Below, one piece after another: positions 1 through 8,486 of a DNA stretch of 64,000 nucleotides. The first letter of the stretch is position 1; every line of letters starts with the position of its first letter. Under the pieces are notes generated by a model. It worked only from the letters and a program-made list of their open reading frames with translations, did not search any database and was not told the DNA's origin. The translations under genes were made by a program, and so were the position numbers. The DNA is taken from assembly GCF_018137965.1 (NCBI RefSeq), contig NZ_CP073100.1, forward strand, positions 4,041,754 through 4,105,753, in the 5' to 3' direction. Source of the DNA: Luteolibacter ambystomatis (GTDB lineage: Bacteria; Verrucomicrobiota; Verrucomicrobiia; Verrucomicrobiales; Akkermansiaceae).

Positions 1-42
1 CAAGACACCGGAGCTGTTGGGTTGTCAAATGGCTCTTCGTAC

Positions 43-159
43 GTAGTTCCTCCTTCAGGAGGGTGTCTCGGACGGCACCCTTTCCCCCCTGCCCGCATCG
101 TTCCAAACAGCCCGTGGGATACTTTGAAGTCATAGACGCCCTCCTAAAGGAGGAACTAC
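43..159. repeat. REP-like inverted repeat pair
   Basis: The 25-bp unit at 43-67 recurs in inverted orientation at 135-159 with two mismatches. Each unit is itself a small hairpin: CCTCCT/AGGAGG with a 2-nt loop at 49-62 and at 140-153. The layout, two palindromic units facing each other around about 67 bp, is that of a bacterial REP doublet (BIME-like). It lies just downstream of the pseudopilin-like gene that ends at 172. The rest of 1-171 holds no gene that I recognise. Confidence 0.6.
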
Positions 160-171
160 TTACAAAGAACC

Positions 172-681
172 TCAATTGGACGACTCTATATCGTCCTCCG
201 TCCACATTTGACGATCCGGCCCGGCGGAGCGGATGTCGGTGCGTCCCGCCGTCATGGAGTGGAAGAAGTACGGCGTGCCCCAGCGGTCGATGAGCTGGCC
301 CGAGGCATTCACAAAAGGGACGTTCGCGGGCAGATAGGCGAGGCGCTTCGGGTTGTTTCCCAACAACGCGGCGGTGATTTCCTCGTTCTCGCCGGTGGGA
401 TTCCCCCCGCTGTTTTTGCCGTATGTGGCGAGCACCAGGGACAAACTTGAAAGATCATCCTGCGGCAGAGTCTCCGGAGAATTCAAACGAGCCATGTCTG
501 CGGCGATGGGAAGCAGGGTGACCGGCAGCTCCACGCGGGCAGGAACGGGCGGAGCCGTATTCAGCGAAGGAGGCTCCCCCGCAAGTGGTGCAACACCAGA
601 CATTGGATCGCGCCACTTCCAGATGACGATGCCCGCCAGCGCCGCGAGGACGAAGCCACCGATGACCTTCGCCTTGCTCAC
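172..681 (-). CDS. Membrane-anchored protein with type II secretion GspG-like C-terminus
   Basis: A 169-residue protein with one N-terminal hydrophobic segment (about residues 6-21, VIGGFVLAALAGIVIW) and a soluble remainder. The C-terminal part, with DRWGTPYFFH followed by SAGPDRQMWTEDDI, resembles the end of GspG-type major pseudopilins, where the equivalent acidic loop binds calcium. The classic prepilin cleavage motif (G before F-T-L-I-E) is not evident, so this is not a standard pseudopilin. The GTG start at 681 overlaps the TGA of the upstream DUF1501 gene by 4 bp, which points to translational coupling in one operon with DUF1501 and DUF1800. A role in export or display of those proteins is only a guess. 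Confidence 0.6.
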   Translation of the reverse strand: MSKAKVIGGFVLAALAGIVIWKWRDPMSGVAPLAGEPPSLNTAPPVPARVELPVTLLPIAADMARLNSPETLPQDDLSSLSLVLATYGKNSGGNPTGENEEITAALLGNNPKRLAYLPANVPFVNASGQLIDRWGTPYFFHSMTAGRTDIRSAGPDRQMWTEDDIESSN

Positions 682-2249
682 AGGAACGCGAGATTCGCCG
701 AGGAAACGCTGAACGGACTGTCGAAGCGCCCGAGGTTCGGGAAGATCGCCGCCAGTTCGCTGGAACCCGCGCCCATCCAGGAAGCCAGCACCGACGAGTA
801 TTGGTCGACGGAGGTTCCCGGAATCCAGCGGCCGCGGTTGGTGGTGCCCGCGTCGATCGATCCCGCGACGGAGCCGGTCTTCAACGACGGGAACTGGCCG
901 TAGAGATCACCGCCCTGGACCGCTCCCCCCATGACCAACGCATGACCGCCCCAGGCGTGGTCCGATCCCGCCTTGGTGGCGTCGACGTTGTTCGAAGTGA
1001 GGGTGCGGTTGAAATCGGAGGCGGTGAAGGTGACGACATTGTCCCACACACCGAGCGCGACCAACGTGTCGTAGAAAGCCTTCAATGAATTGTTCAGCTC
1101 GGTCATCAGGTTGCCGTGCGAAGTGAGCAAGGTCTGGTGGGTATCGTAGCCACCGACCTGGCAGAAGAAGATCTGGCGGTTGTTGCCGAGCGCGGTGCGG
1201 CCCGCGATGAGCTTCGCGATCATTTTCATCTGCTGGCCGAGCGAGGTGGTGGCATTCACGAACTTCGCATCGAAGTCCACACCGCTCGCGGCCGCCGCGG
1301 TGAGAGCCGCACCGATGGTGCCCTCCGTGGCACGGGCACGCGCGACCACGCGGTTGTATTCCTCCTCATGCAGGTTCGCATGGGTCAGTCGCATGATGTC
1401 CTCGAAGGCCTTCAAACGCCGCCCCTGGTCGCGATCGAGACGATAGCCGCCGGCATTGATCGCGCCATCGTAGGGGTCGTTGTCCGTCGCATCACTGACG
1501 CTGCTGAATCCGGAAAGCGGCACGGTGCCGGTGGACTGCACCACGTACTGCGTGACTTGGCCGGACGTGCCAACCTGGAACGAATTGATGCCCGCCAGCG
1601 AAACGGACATCGAGACCTTCGAATTGCTGGCATTGTACGAGGCATTTAGTAGGTCCGCGGCCCGGCCACCCCAGCCTGAAGTAAAGGGCTTGTCCGAAAC
1701 GGAGGACTGCCACTGCGTCTGCTGGTCCGAGTGGGAGAAAAGCTGGGTGGGCAGCGGCACCTGTCCGCCGGAGTAGGCCGCACGGTCCGCTACCGGGAAC
1801 GCCAGCGTGCCGACATTGCACAGCACCGCCAGCTCGCCGCTGTTGAAGAGGTTCGCCACGTCCGCCATGTTCGGGTGCAGGCCCATCGGAGCCACGTTTC
1901 CACCGTAGTACTTCGTGAAAGCCTTGGTGGTCGCAGGCACGGTGAGCGGCTGGAGCAGGGTGCGGTCGAGCGCGAGCACTCCGCGGCCCGTCTCGTAATC
2001 CTTGCGGGCGGCATCACTGGCCGGATCGCCGCGCGGCACCAGCAGGTTGTTCGAATCATGGCCGCCATTCAGGAACAGGCAGACCAGCGCCCTGTAACCG
2101 GTTCCTCCCCCTCCCTGCGCCATGGCCGCCGTCATCAGGCGCATCTGAGCCAGCGCATTGACCAGACCCGTCACGCCCAGTGACGCGCAGGCCGACTGGC
2201 GGATGAAATCGCGGCGCGTACGGAGCTCTTCCTTCTTGTACTGTTTCAT
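678..2249 (-). CDS. DUF1501 domain protein, Tat-exported
   Basis: A 523-residue protein that begins with a twin-arginine signal (TRRDFIRQSACASLGVTG), as is usual for DUF1501. It contains family features such as LFLNGGHDSNNLLVP near residue 60, GLHPNMADVANLFNSGELAV, FSHSDQQTQWQ and DHAWGGHALVMGG. DUF1501 proteins are distantly related to the sulfatase/alkaline phosphatase fold; their substrate is unknown. It lies 16 nt after the stop of the DUF1800 gene and overlaps the next gene by 4 bp. DUF1800-DUF1501 pairs are a recurrent exported two-gene unit in Verrucomicrobiota, Planctomycetota and Proteobacteria. Confidence 0.9.
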   Translation of the reverse strand: MKQYKKEELRTRRDFIRQSACASLGVTGLVNALAQMRLMTAAMAQGGGGTGYRALVCLFLNGGHDSNNLLVPRGDPASDAARKDYETGRGVLALDRTLLQPLTVPATTKAFTKYYGGNVAPMGLHPNMADVANLFNSGELAVLCNVGTLAFPVADRAAYSGGQVPLPTQLFSHSDQQTQWQSSVSDKPFTSGWGGRAADLLNASYNASNSKVSMSVSLAGINSFQVGTSGQVTQYVVQSTGTVPLSGFSSVSDATDNDPYDGAINAGGYRLDRDQGRRLKAFEDIMRLTHANLHEEEYNRVVARARATEGTIGAALTAAAASGVDFDAKFVNATTSLGQQMKMIAKLIAGRTALGNNRQIFFCQVGGYDTHQTLLTSHGNLMTELNNSLKAFYDTLVALGVWDNVVTFTASDFNRTLTSNNVDATKAGSDHAWGGHALVMGGAVQGGDLYGQFPSLKTGSVAGSIDAGTTNRGRWIPGTSVDQYSSVLASWMGAGSSELAAIFPNLGRFDSPFSVSSANLAFL

Positions 2250-2265
2250 GGCGAGGGAGGGCGAT

Positions 2266-5200
2266 TCATTTGAGGGTCACGCATTCCGGCGAGGTGGACA
2301 CCAGCCACAGGATCGCTCGGATGCGGTCGCGCATGTAGGTGGCCTGGTTGGTGGCGTTGTTCGAATTGTTGTTCTGCGATTGGATCGAAGCCGCGCCATC
2401 CAGAATGATCGCACGGGTCTGACCCGGCGTATCCCCATAGCGGACTTTCAAGGAACCGGCGCACAACAGGAAGTCCACACGATCCAGCACGGCCGCGCAG
2501 GCCTGCTTGATCGTGGCGGCATTATTGAAGGCCCCGGTGTCCAGATTGGTGAACTGCCCGTCGCCGTTCTTGTCCACCACCGCCATGTAGAGCGCGTTGA
2601 GCGGGGTGACATCGATGTTGAGATTCGCGGTGGTCTGGTTCGGAAGGTTGGAAGCGCTCAACGAACCGTAGATGGGACTATAGATGTAGTTGTGGGCCTG
2701 GATCACCGTGTTTTCGTTCGCGATCTGCATCTCAGGCGAAACCAACCCGTTCGCCGCCAGCGTTCCCGCCGGAGTGTAGTCGGGCAGGAAGAAATTGAAC
2801 ACGGTCGGCGCGGACATCGGATTCTGCAGCAGCGCGCTGGTAGTCGAGTTGAGGCGCGCCTGCATGGAGCCTGCCGGAAACTTGTCCAGCTCCGTCTGCG
2901 GATAGTCGTAGTTGATCAGATCGGCGATGGGCACCGCGGACTTGCCGCCGAACGCGCGCAGGAATGAAGTCGCGCGCAGCAGCGGCTCGCGGACCTTGCC
3001 CTCGCTGGCGATGGGCAGATCGGTGGACCGTGCCTCCGGATCCAGCAGGATCGCCTTCAGCGTCTCCTTCAGATCGCCGTTGGTCGTGCGGAATTTTTCC
3101 GAGACACGGTAGAGATAACCGGACGATGGATTCGCCGCGGTGAAGCGCTGGATCAGACGGCGGCAGATGAACGGCGGTGTGTTGGTATTCGCGGACAGAT
3201 AGTCGAGCACATCCGCGAGATCCTTCTCGCCGGTCTGGTTCGCGGGAAGCGAGAGCCCGATCATCGACTTCGCGCCAACGTCGTGATACGCGGCGAACAT
3301 CGCCATCGGCGCGGTCCATTGCGACTCATAGCGTTCATTGCCATTGCCGCGGTTGAATGTGGTGTTGGTGACCACCGTGTCCGAAGTCGAGGGATTGTTG
3401 TAGCGGCTGAACGACCAGCCGGTGAACACGCGCGCCATCTCGGTGATATCCGCCTGACCGTAGGTGGGGATCGGCAGGCCATCGGAGCCGAGCTTCAACG
3501 AGCCATCCGGATGCAGTTTCACCAGCCCGATCGAGAAGAGCTGCATGATCTCACGGGCGAAGTTCTCGTCCGGAGACACGACCACCACGCCATTCGTGAC
3601 GACGGTCTTCTGGTTCCGCAGGTGCGAAAGATACCAGCCCATCATCGGATGGGTGGCGACGCCCTCCAGCAGGTTGCGATACGTGCCGGTGCCACGTGAG
3701 CACAGCATGTCATAGTAGTTCGCGGAGCCGTAACTACGGTCCGCCACCAGGCTGTCCGTATCCGAGATGACGAAGATCTCGCTCAACGCGAAGCCCATGC
3801 GCTGGCGGAGCTGATCCTGGCCGCTGAGCGCGAACAGCCACCAGCCGCGGCGGCGGTTGTTGTTGTTCGGATCGTAGGCGGCGTTGTAGTTGGGATCGCT
3901 GGTCGGCAGCGAGGAGCGGACCAGGATGTCCTGCTTGTTCGCGGAGATGGTGTAGAGCTCCAGCGAGGGTGAGGGCGTTCCCGCCGGAGTCGTCGCGGGT
4001 GCCACCGGAGGCAGGCGGAGTTGTTCGTCAATCCAATCGCTGAAGGCGGCGATGCGGTCGCCGTTCTTCGCCGCCACCCGCGCCTGCATGTCCGCGATGG
4101 AAGCGGGCGTGGGACCGAAGGTGGCCTGGAGCAAAAAGCGGCTGATGTCCTGATCCAGCGCGGAGCCGGACAATGTGGCGATGGGATCCGGGGCGGGCGG
4201 AGCCTGGAACTCGCTGGAGCCGTTGGCGGGCTGGAACTGGCCTTCGATCTCCCCGGTGACATTCGCCTGCGTATAGACGCCGAGCTTGACGCCACCGGCG
4301 AGCAAGGCATCGAGCACGGCCTGGTCGCTGAGGAAGTTCTGGCTCGCGCGGATCGACCATGCCTGCCCCCCGTAGTTCGCGGGCGGCACCGATTGCAGGA
4401 TCGAGTTCGCGCTGTTGAGCACCTGGGTCGAGTTGACCGGTGAGTTCAGATTGGAAAACGACACCGTGACGATGGCGGCATCGTTGTCCCCCTGCAGGCG
4501 GACGGTCGCGAGGCCGGTACCGAGGGATGAAACTCCCGGCACGGCGCGCAGGTAAGCAAGAAGCAGCTTCTGGTTCGCCGTGGTGTTCGCGGCATCGCAG
4601 ACGGTGACATCGCTGCTGCGGCTCGAGCCACCCAAGACAATGTGCAGACGCTCCGGCACTTCGGCTTTGGTGTCGGCGATGGGCTTGATGTTCAGCGTTG
4701 CGGTGGTCTGCGCCGCGGGAATCACCAGACGCTTCACCACAGCCGCACCTCCACCATCCGCGAGGGTGTAGTCCGTGGGCGAAGCGCTGGACTTGGTGGG
4801 ATCGGTCGCGCCGCTGGTTTTCAGAAACAGCGTGAAGGGATAGTTCTTCGCGACGGAACGGGCGAAGGTGAGCACCGCGGGCGTATTCTCCTTTTCGTAC
4901 GCCGCACTGGTGGTCGTCGTGAGAGAAACATCGCCATTCCGGAGCATCTGGATCATCTCCGTTGCCACCGCGAGATCGCCATCCGTCACGCCCGCGCCGA
5001 AGCTGTGGTCGCTCAAGCGGTCGAATCCCGCGAGCTGCATTTCCGACCAGTCGTTCAACCCATCCCCATCGCTATCCACATCGGTGGCGATGGCGCGGAA
5101 GAATCCGCGACCCGCGGACGCGGAAACCGTGAACTCGACACTGGCAGTCGTCGCCAGAATAGGGCTGCCGACCGGCGTCCACGCCCCGGTCAATGTCGAT

Positions 5201-5502
5201 GAAGTGGTGAGCTGGTATTGCTTCCCCGGCTGGGCGGGCACGGTCACCTTCACCTGGCCGGACAATGGTTGGACACCGGCATTGAACCGTGAAGCGGAAT
5301 CAAGAGGGTCGGTGCCCGCCAGGCACTCCGCGAGATTGCTCTGGCCGTCGCCGTCCGCATCGGCGGCGGGGTCGAGGCCGCTGGCGGCATACCGGGCCTC
5401 CCAGACATCATCCAACCCGTTCCCATCGAGATCCAGAGCCAGCAAGGGCAGGGTGGTCACGAGAAACGGCAGCGCGCGCAAGGAATGGAACAGCAGGGGC
5501 AT
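2266..5502 (-). CDS. DUF1800 domain protein with calcium-type N-terminal repeats
   Basis: A 1078-residue exported protein. The ATG at 5502 was chosen because it opens directly into a signal peptide (MPLLFHSLRALPFLVTTLPL); the frame stays open to 5619, but that extension is not signal-like. After the signal come thrombospondin-type-3-like calcium motifs (DLDGNGLDDVWEARY, DADGDGQSNLAE), a Calx-beta-like stretch, and a CHRD-like segment around residue 430 (ANVTGEIEGQFQP). The C-terminal 600 residues match DUF1800 (RRGWWLFALSGQDQLRQRM; ENFAREIMQLFSIGL; ARVFTGWSF; PMSAPTVFNFFLPDY). Function is unknown. First gene of the DUF1800-DUF1501-pseudopilin operon. Confidence 0.88.
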   Translation of the reverse strand: MPLLFHSLRALPFLVTTLPLLALDLDGNGLDDVWEARYAASGLDPAADADGDGQSNLAECLAGTDPLDSASRFNAGVQPLSGQVKVTVPAQPGKQYQLTTSSTLTGAWTPVGSPILATTASVEFTVSASAGRGFFRAIATDVDSDGDGLNDWSEMQLAGFDRLSDHSFGAGVTDGDLAVATEMIQMLRNGDVSLTTTTSAAYEKENTPAVLTFARSVAKNYPFTLFLKTSGATDPTKSSASPTDYTLADGGGAAVVKRLVIPAAQTTATLNIKPIADTKAEVPERLHIVLGGSSRSSDVTVCDAANTTANQKLLLAYLRAVPGVSSLGTGLATVRLQGDNDAAIVTVSFSNLNSPVNSTQVLNSANSILQSVPPANYGGQAWSIRASQNFLSDQAVLDALLAGGVKLGVYTQANVTGEIEGQFQPANGSSEFQAPPAPDPIATLSGSALDQDISRFLLQATFGPTPASIADMQARVAAKNGDRIAAFSDWIDEQLRLPPVAPATTPAGTPSPSLELYTISANKQDILVRSSLPTSDPNYNAAYDPNNNNRRRGWWLFALSGQDQLRQRMGFALSEIFVISDTDSLVADRSYGSANYYDMLCSRGTGTYRNLLEGVATHPMMGWYLSHLRNQKTVVTNGVVVVSPDENFAREIMQLFSIGLVKLHPDGSLKLGSDGLPIPTYGQADITEMARVFTGWSFSRYNNPSTSDTVVTNTTFNRGNGNERYESQWTAPMAMFAAYHDVGAKSMIGLSLPANQTGEKDLADVLDYLSANTNTPPFICRRLIQRFTAANPSSGYLYRVSEKFRTTNGDLKETLKAILLDPEARSTDLPIASEGKVREPLLRATSFLRAFGGKSAVPIADLINYDYPQTELDKFPAGSMQARLNSTTSALLQNPMSAPTVFNFFLPDYTPAGTLAANGLVSPEMQIANENTVIQAHNYIYSPIYGSLSASNLPNQTTANLNIDVTPLNALYMAVVDKNGDGQFTNLDTGAFNNAATIKQACAAVLDRVDFLLCAGSLKVRYGDTPGQTRAIILDGAASIQSQNNNSNNATNQATYMRDRIRAILWLVSTSPECVTLK

Positions 5503-5642
5503 GATGGTGGGTTTTTCAAGCCATCCCCGATGTAGCGTGGAACCGCTCCGGCGTCCCGTGGAAAATGAGGCTGCCTCTGCGTGAAATTGCGGAAGCCGGG
5601 ACACAATCCCTCCGTGCAAAATGCAGATACGTGGGCTCTGTG

Positions 5643-6716
5643 TCAGGACATCGTGAGCTCCAATCCCAAAAACTCAGCATAGGCCGCGGCGTTCCTTGCT
5701 GCGGTCTTGCTTTCTCCCGCAGTGAGGGATGAGAACGGCTCGAAGGCCACCGTGACCGATTTCCGGCCAAGCGTCCTCTTCCACGTCCCGGCCACCTTGC
5801 CATCGATCACCAGCATCGGCATGAACATGCCGTTGTTGCCGGGGACGATGCGGCCCGCGTGCTCCGGGTCGAGCACCGCGGAGCGGTCCTTGTAGCCGAG
5901 AAGAAATTCATCGAAGCCCGGAAGCAGGTGGATGCCTTGTTTGGACGGCTTTACTCTGGATAAACTACGGGACATCCAGTAATTATCCCCTTCCGACTCA
6001 ACCTTTTCCAAGTCGCCTGCCACGAGTTCCAACGCCTTCTTCGCGTCCGTGATCTTCAACCCGGTCCACCAGACGAAATCCGCGAGGGTGGCCGGGCCAT
6101 GGCTGGTGAAATAGCGGCGGGCGATTTCCGCCAGCGCTTCATCGCCACCCAGGGAGCGCGATTCCGGCACCCATTCATCGAGCAAGGTGAAGGTCGGCTG
6201 CTTTCCTTCACGGGGTCCACAGCACAGCACAGCATCCTGGGCGAGCTTCCACAGGATGTGATAGCCGCGCTGGCCGGTGCAGGAGATACCCGCGCGCTCC
6301 AGCAGCTCATAGGCCGCATCGCGGGTGAGAAGCCTTCCACTCCGGAGGGTCTTTTCGAGCAGTTTGCGGCTGCGGCTGAAGACCGCTTCGTCCAACCCAA
6401 GCTGCCGGTGGCGGGTGGCGGCGCTCGCAACGATCCGCGGAGACAAAAGCGCCAGCATCCAGCGCACATCCTCCGGAGCCACGAAGTGAAGCGTGCCACG
6501 CATCGGCCAGGTGCGGACGATTTCCCGGTCGCGGACCGCCTGCTCGATGTCCGCTTCCGTCGCGCCTTTCACCCGCAGGCCGACCGCCCATAGCGATGCA
6601 AGGTAGTCCTGCGCCTGCATCGCGCCGAGCTTCCTCACCACGGCACCGGCGTTCTCTTCAGGAAGACCAATCCCCTGGGCGACCAACCGCAACCTGCGAA
6701 GTTCCACCGCCTTCAT
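5643..6716 (-). CDS. Winged-helix DNA-binding domain protein (HTH_42 / AlkZ-like)
   Basis: A 357-residue protein of the HTH_42 family, which includes YcaQ/AlkZ-type interstrand-crosslink DNA glycosylases. Visible family features are LGAMQAQDYLASLWAVGLR near the N-terminus, TWPMRGTLHFVAPEDVRWML, a middle winged-helix part (LLTRDAAYELLERAGI) and the C-terminal PGFDEFLLGYKDRS. The QAQD segment corresponds to the QxQ/QxD catalytic motif described for AlkZ-like proteins, so a DNA-repair role is possible but unproven. The ATG at 6716 overlaps the stop of the GNAT gene by 4 bp (ATGA), so the two are probably co-translated. Confidence 0.8.
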   Translation of the reverse strand: MKAVELRRLRLVAQGIGLPEENAGAVVRKLGAMQAQDYLASLWAVGLRVKGATEADIEQAVRDREIVRTWPMRGTLHFVAPEDVRWMLALLSPRIVASAATRHRQLGLDEAVFSRSRKLLEKTLRSGRLLTRDAAYELLERAGISCTGQRGYHILWKLAQDAVLCCGPREGKQPTFTLLDEWVPESRSLGGDEALAEIARRYFTSHGPATLADFVWWTGLKITDAKKALELVAGDLEKVESEGDNYWMSRSLSRVKPSKQGIHLLPGFDEFLLGYKDRSAVLDPEHAGRIVPGNNGMFMPMLVIDGKVAGTWKRTLGRKSVTVAFEPFSSLTAGESKTAARNAAAYAEFLGLELTMS

Positions 6717-7219
6717 GCCAGATCGAGCGAATAGAGTGGCACCTTCACGCCATACAGCGCTTCCTCCGCCGCGAACGTGAAACCGACCTTTTCCATGACA
6801 TGGCGGGACGCCTGGTTCTCCGGCAACGCGAAGGCATGAATGCGTGTGAAGCCAAACCACGGTGAGGCCACTTCGATCCAGCGGCGGCTCACTTCCGTGG
6901 CAAGGCCGCGGCCCCACCACGGACGGGCGAAACGGTAGCCGAGCTCCGGCCGCCGCCCATCCGGAAGCATCACGAATCCCGCATCCCCGACCGGCCTGCC
7001 ACTCGCGCGATCAATCACGATCCACTTGCTGAATCCATGGGCCTCCTGATGCGCCATGTAGCGGGCGACCCGCGCGGAGGTCTGCTCCAAGGTTTCATCC
7101 CGGCCGTTCGGGATGAAGCGCATGACCTCCGGATCACTGAACCAAGCGAACGAAGCCGTGGCATCCGAGGCCTGGAACGGCCTGAGGAACGTGCGCTCGG
7201 TTTCCAATACGGAGTTCAT
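6713..7219 (-). CDS. GNAT N-acetyltransferase, RimJ/RimL type
   Basis: About 168 residues. TERTFLRPFQASDA at the N-terminus, PELGYRFARPWWGRGLATE (the acetyl-CoA pyrophosphate-binding loop) and LPENQASRHVMEKVGF are hallmarks of the RimJ/RimL acetyltransferases, which acetylate amino groups of proteins or small molecules. The start is uncertain: ATGs at 7237, 7228 and 7219 are in frame, and 7219 gives the usual family N-terminus. It lies immediately upstream of, and overlaps by 4 bp, the winged-helix gene. Substrate unknown. Confidence 0.8.
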   Translation of the reverse strand: MNSVLETERTFLRPFQASDATASFAWFSDPEVMRFIPNGRDETLEQTSARVARYMAHQEAHGFSKWIVIDRASGRPVGDAGFVMLPDGRRPELGYRFARPWWGRGLATEVSRRWIEVASPWFGFTRIHAFALPENQASRHVMEKVGFTFAAEEALYGVKVPLYSLDLA

Positions 7220-7307
7220 CCCCGCCATGCTCGCCATCCTGCACCGGAGTCCGCAATCCGAATCGATGAACACTCGCCATCGGGCGCGGTTCCGCCCAGA
7301 CTCCGGC

Positions 7308-7520
7308 ATGGGTCTCCGGCTTCAACAAGATCAGGTCTGGCAGAAGGACGGACGCTTTCTCCGTATCACCACGCTGGAACGGCTGGCGGTGGAGTACAAG
7401 GAGATGGCGGATCTTGAAACCAAGGAAGGCACCCGGCACGTCCTGACCAAAAAGGAATTCTGCCGGATGCTGAAAGGGGCGGTACTGCTGCCGCCCAAGT
7501 CAAAAGACAGCGTGGAATAA
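7308..7520 (+). CDS. Small conserved-looking hypothetical protein
   Basis: A 70-residue charged protein (GLRLQQDQVWQKDGRFLRI at its start, LTKKEFCRMLKGAVLLPPK near its end) with no signal or membrane segment. An in-frame ATG at 7266 would add 14 residues and would overlap the divergent acetyltransferase only slightly less than longer starts do. The clean globular composition and the lack of any better frame here support it as a real gene. It converges with the gene ending at 7540, leaving only 19 nt. I do not recognise a named family. Confidence 0.55.
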   Translation: MGLRLQQDQVWQKDGRFLRITTLERLAVEYKEMADLETKEGTRHVLTKKEFCRMLKGAVLLPPKSKDSVE

Positions 7521-7539
7521 TCTCCGCGCTGAAGACCGG

Positions 7540-8307
7540 TTACTGGGGCTGCTTCTGGCCCTCGGTCGTGGTGGTCGTCTGGCCTGGCGTCACATTCGGT
7601 GTGGGAGCCACGCCATTCTGCTGGGCCAGCTTCTGCACCATGCCAAACTTGGACTTCAGGTCACGATTGCGGTCGGTGGTGCTGCGCGTTCCATCGCCGC
7701 CGAATTCCTGCATCTCCTTCTCCATGGAGGGATCGCCGGATTTGTCCACAGCCGTTGGATCGCCACCGATGGCGCGGGTGGCGCTGTCGATATCACCGGA
7801 GTGGACGGCGATCTTCTCCAGACTCTTGTCGTACTGCTTGGTGATGGAGCCGAGCGTCTTCAGGTCGCGCTTGCTCTCCGCCATCGCGGTTTTGAAGGTA
7901 GCGATCTTGGCCTTGGCGGTCGGAGAAACGGCGCACCAGGTACCGAAGGAGCCGAGGGCTGCGAGACAGACGAGGGTAAGCACGACGCTTTGGCGCTTGC
8001 GCTTGTTCGTCATCTTCTGCTCGCGGGCCTCGATCATGGACTGGAACTCCGCGTTCGGTTCATCCTTGAATGCGGGCTCTTCCGCCACAACAGGTGCCGG
8101 GATCTCCGCGGCAACGGGTGCCGCAGCCACCGGCATCACAGCCGCCGGCGCGGCTTGGGCGACCTGCTGCTGGACCGGCAGAAGATTGGCCTGAAGATCG
8201 TTTTCGTAAGACGGTCTGAACACCGCGGGCTTCGGAATGGACGGCTCTGGAGGACCGGAACGAAGAGCCGCACGCGTCAGTTCGTTGATTCTTTCCTGAG
8301 TGGTCAT
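7540..8307 (-). CDS. Single-pass membrane protein with Ala/Pro-rich cytoplasmic part, unknown function
   Basis: 255 residues from the ATG at 8307 (MTTQERINELTRAALRSG). An Ala/Pro/Val-rich low-complexity stretch lies around residues 50-80, then a basic run (KMTNKRKRQ), one transmembrane helix near residues 105-125 (SVVLTLVCLAALGSFGTWCA), and an exported charged domain with coiled-coil character. The C-terminus is Thr/Gln-rich. It follows the tail-specific protease gene on the same strand at a distance of 179 nt. Nothing shows a function; a substrate or partner of the protease is possible but not supported by sequence. Confidence 0.6.
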   Translation of the reverse strand: MTTQERINELTRAALRSGPPEPSIPKPAVFRPSYENDLQANLLPVQQQVAQAAPAAVMPVAAAPVAAEIPAPVVAEEPAFKDEPNAEFQSMIEAREQKMTNKRKRQSVVLTLVCLAALGSFGTWCAVSPTAKAKIATFKTAMAESKRDLKTLGSITKQYDKSLEKIAVHSGDIDSATRAIGGDPTAVDKSGDPSMEKEMQEFGGDGTRSTTDRNRDLKSKFGMVQKLAQQNGVAPTPNVTPGQTTTTTEGQKQPQ

Positions 8308-8486
8308 AGTGGGGAGTGGGAGAGGGGGTGAACCAATGACGCTTAACAACATCATTGTTCACACAACCTAACAAATCCCGCGCTCCGCGCCATTACGCCA
8401 TCACGGAGGCGATGCCCCCTTTTGCAACTATTCCCTTATCCACCACCGCCGGAGGCTTCCAGCGGCAATCACAACTCCAGGCCATC

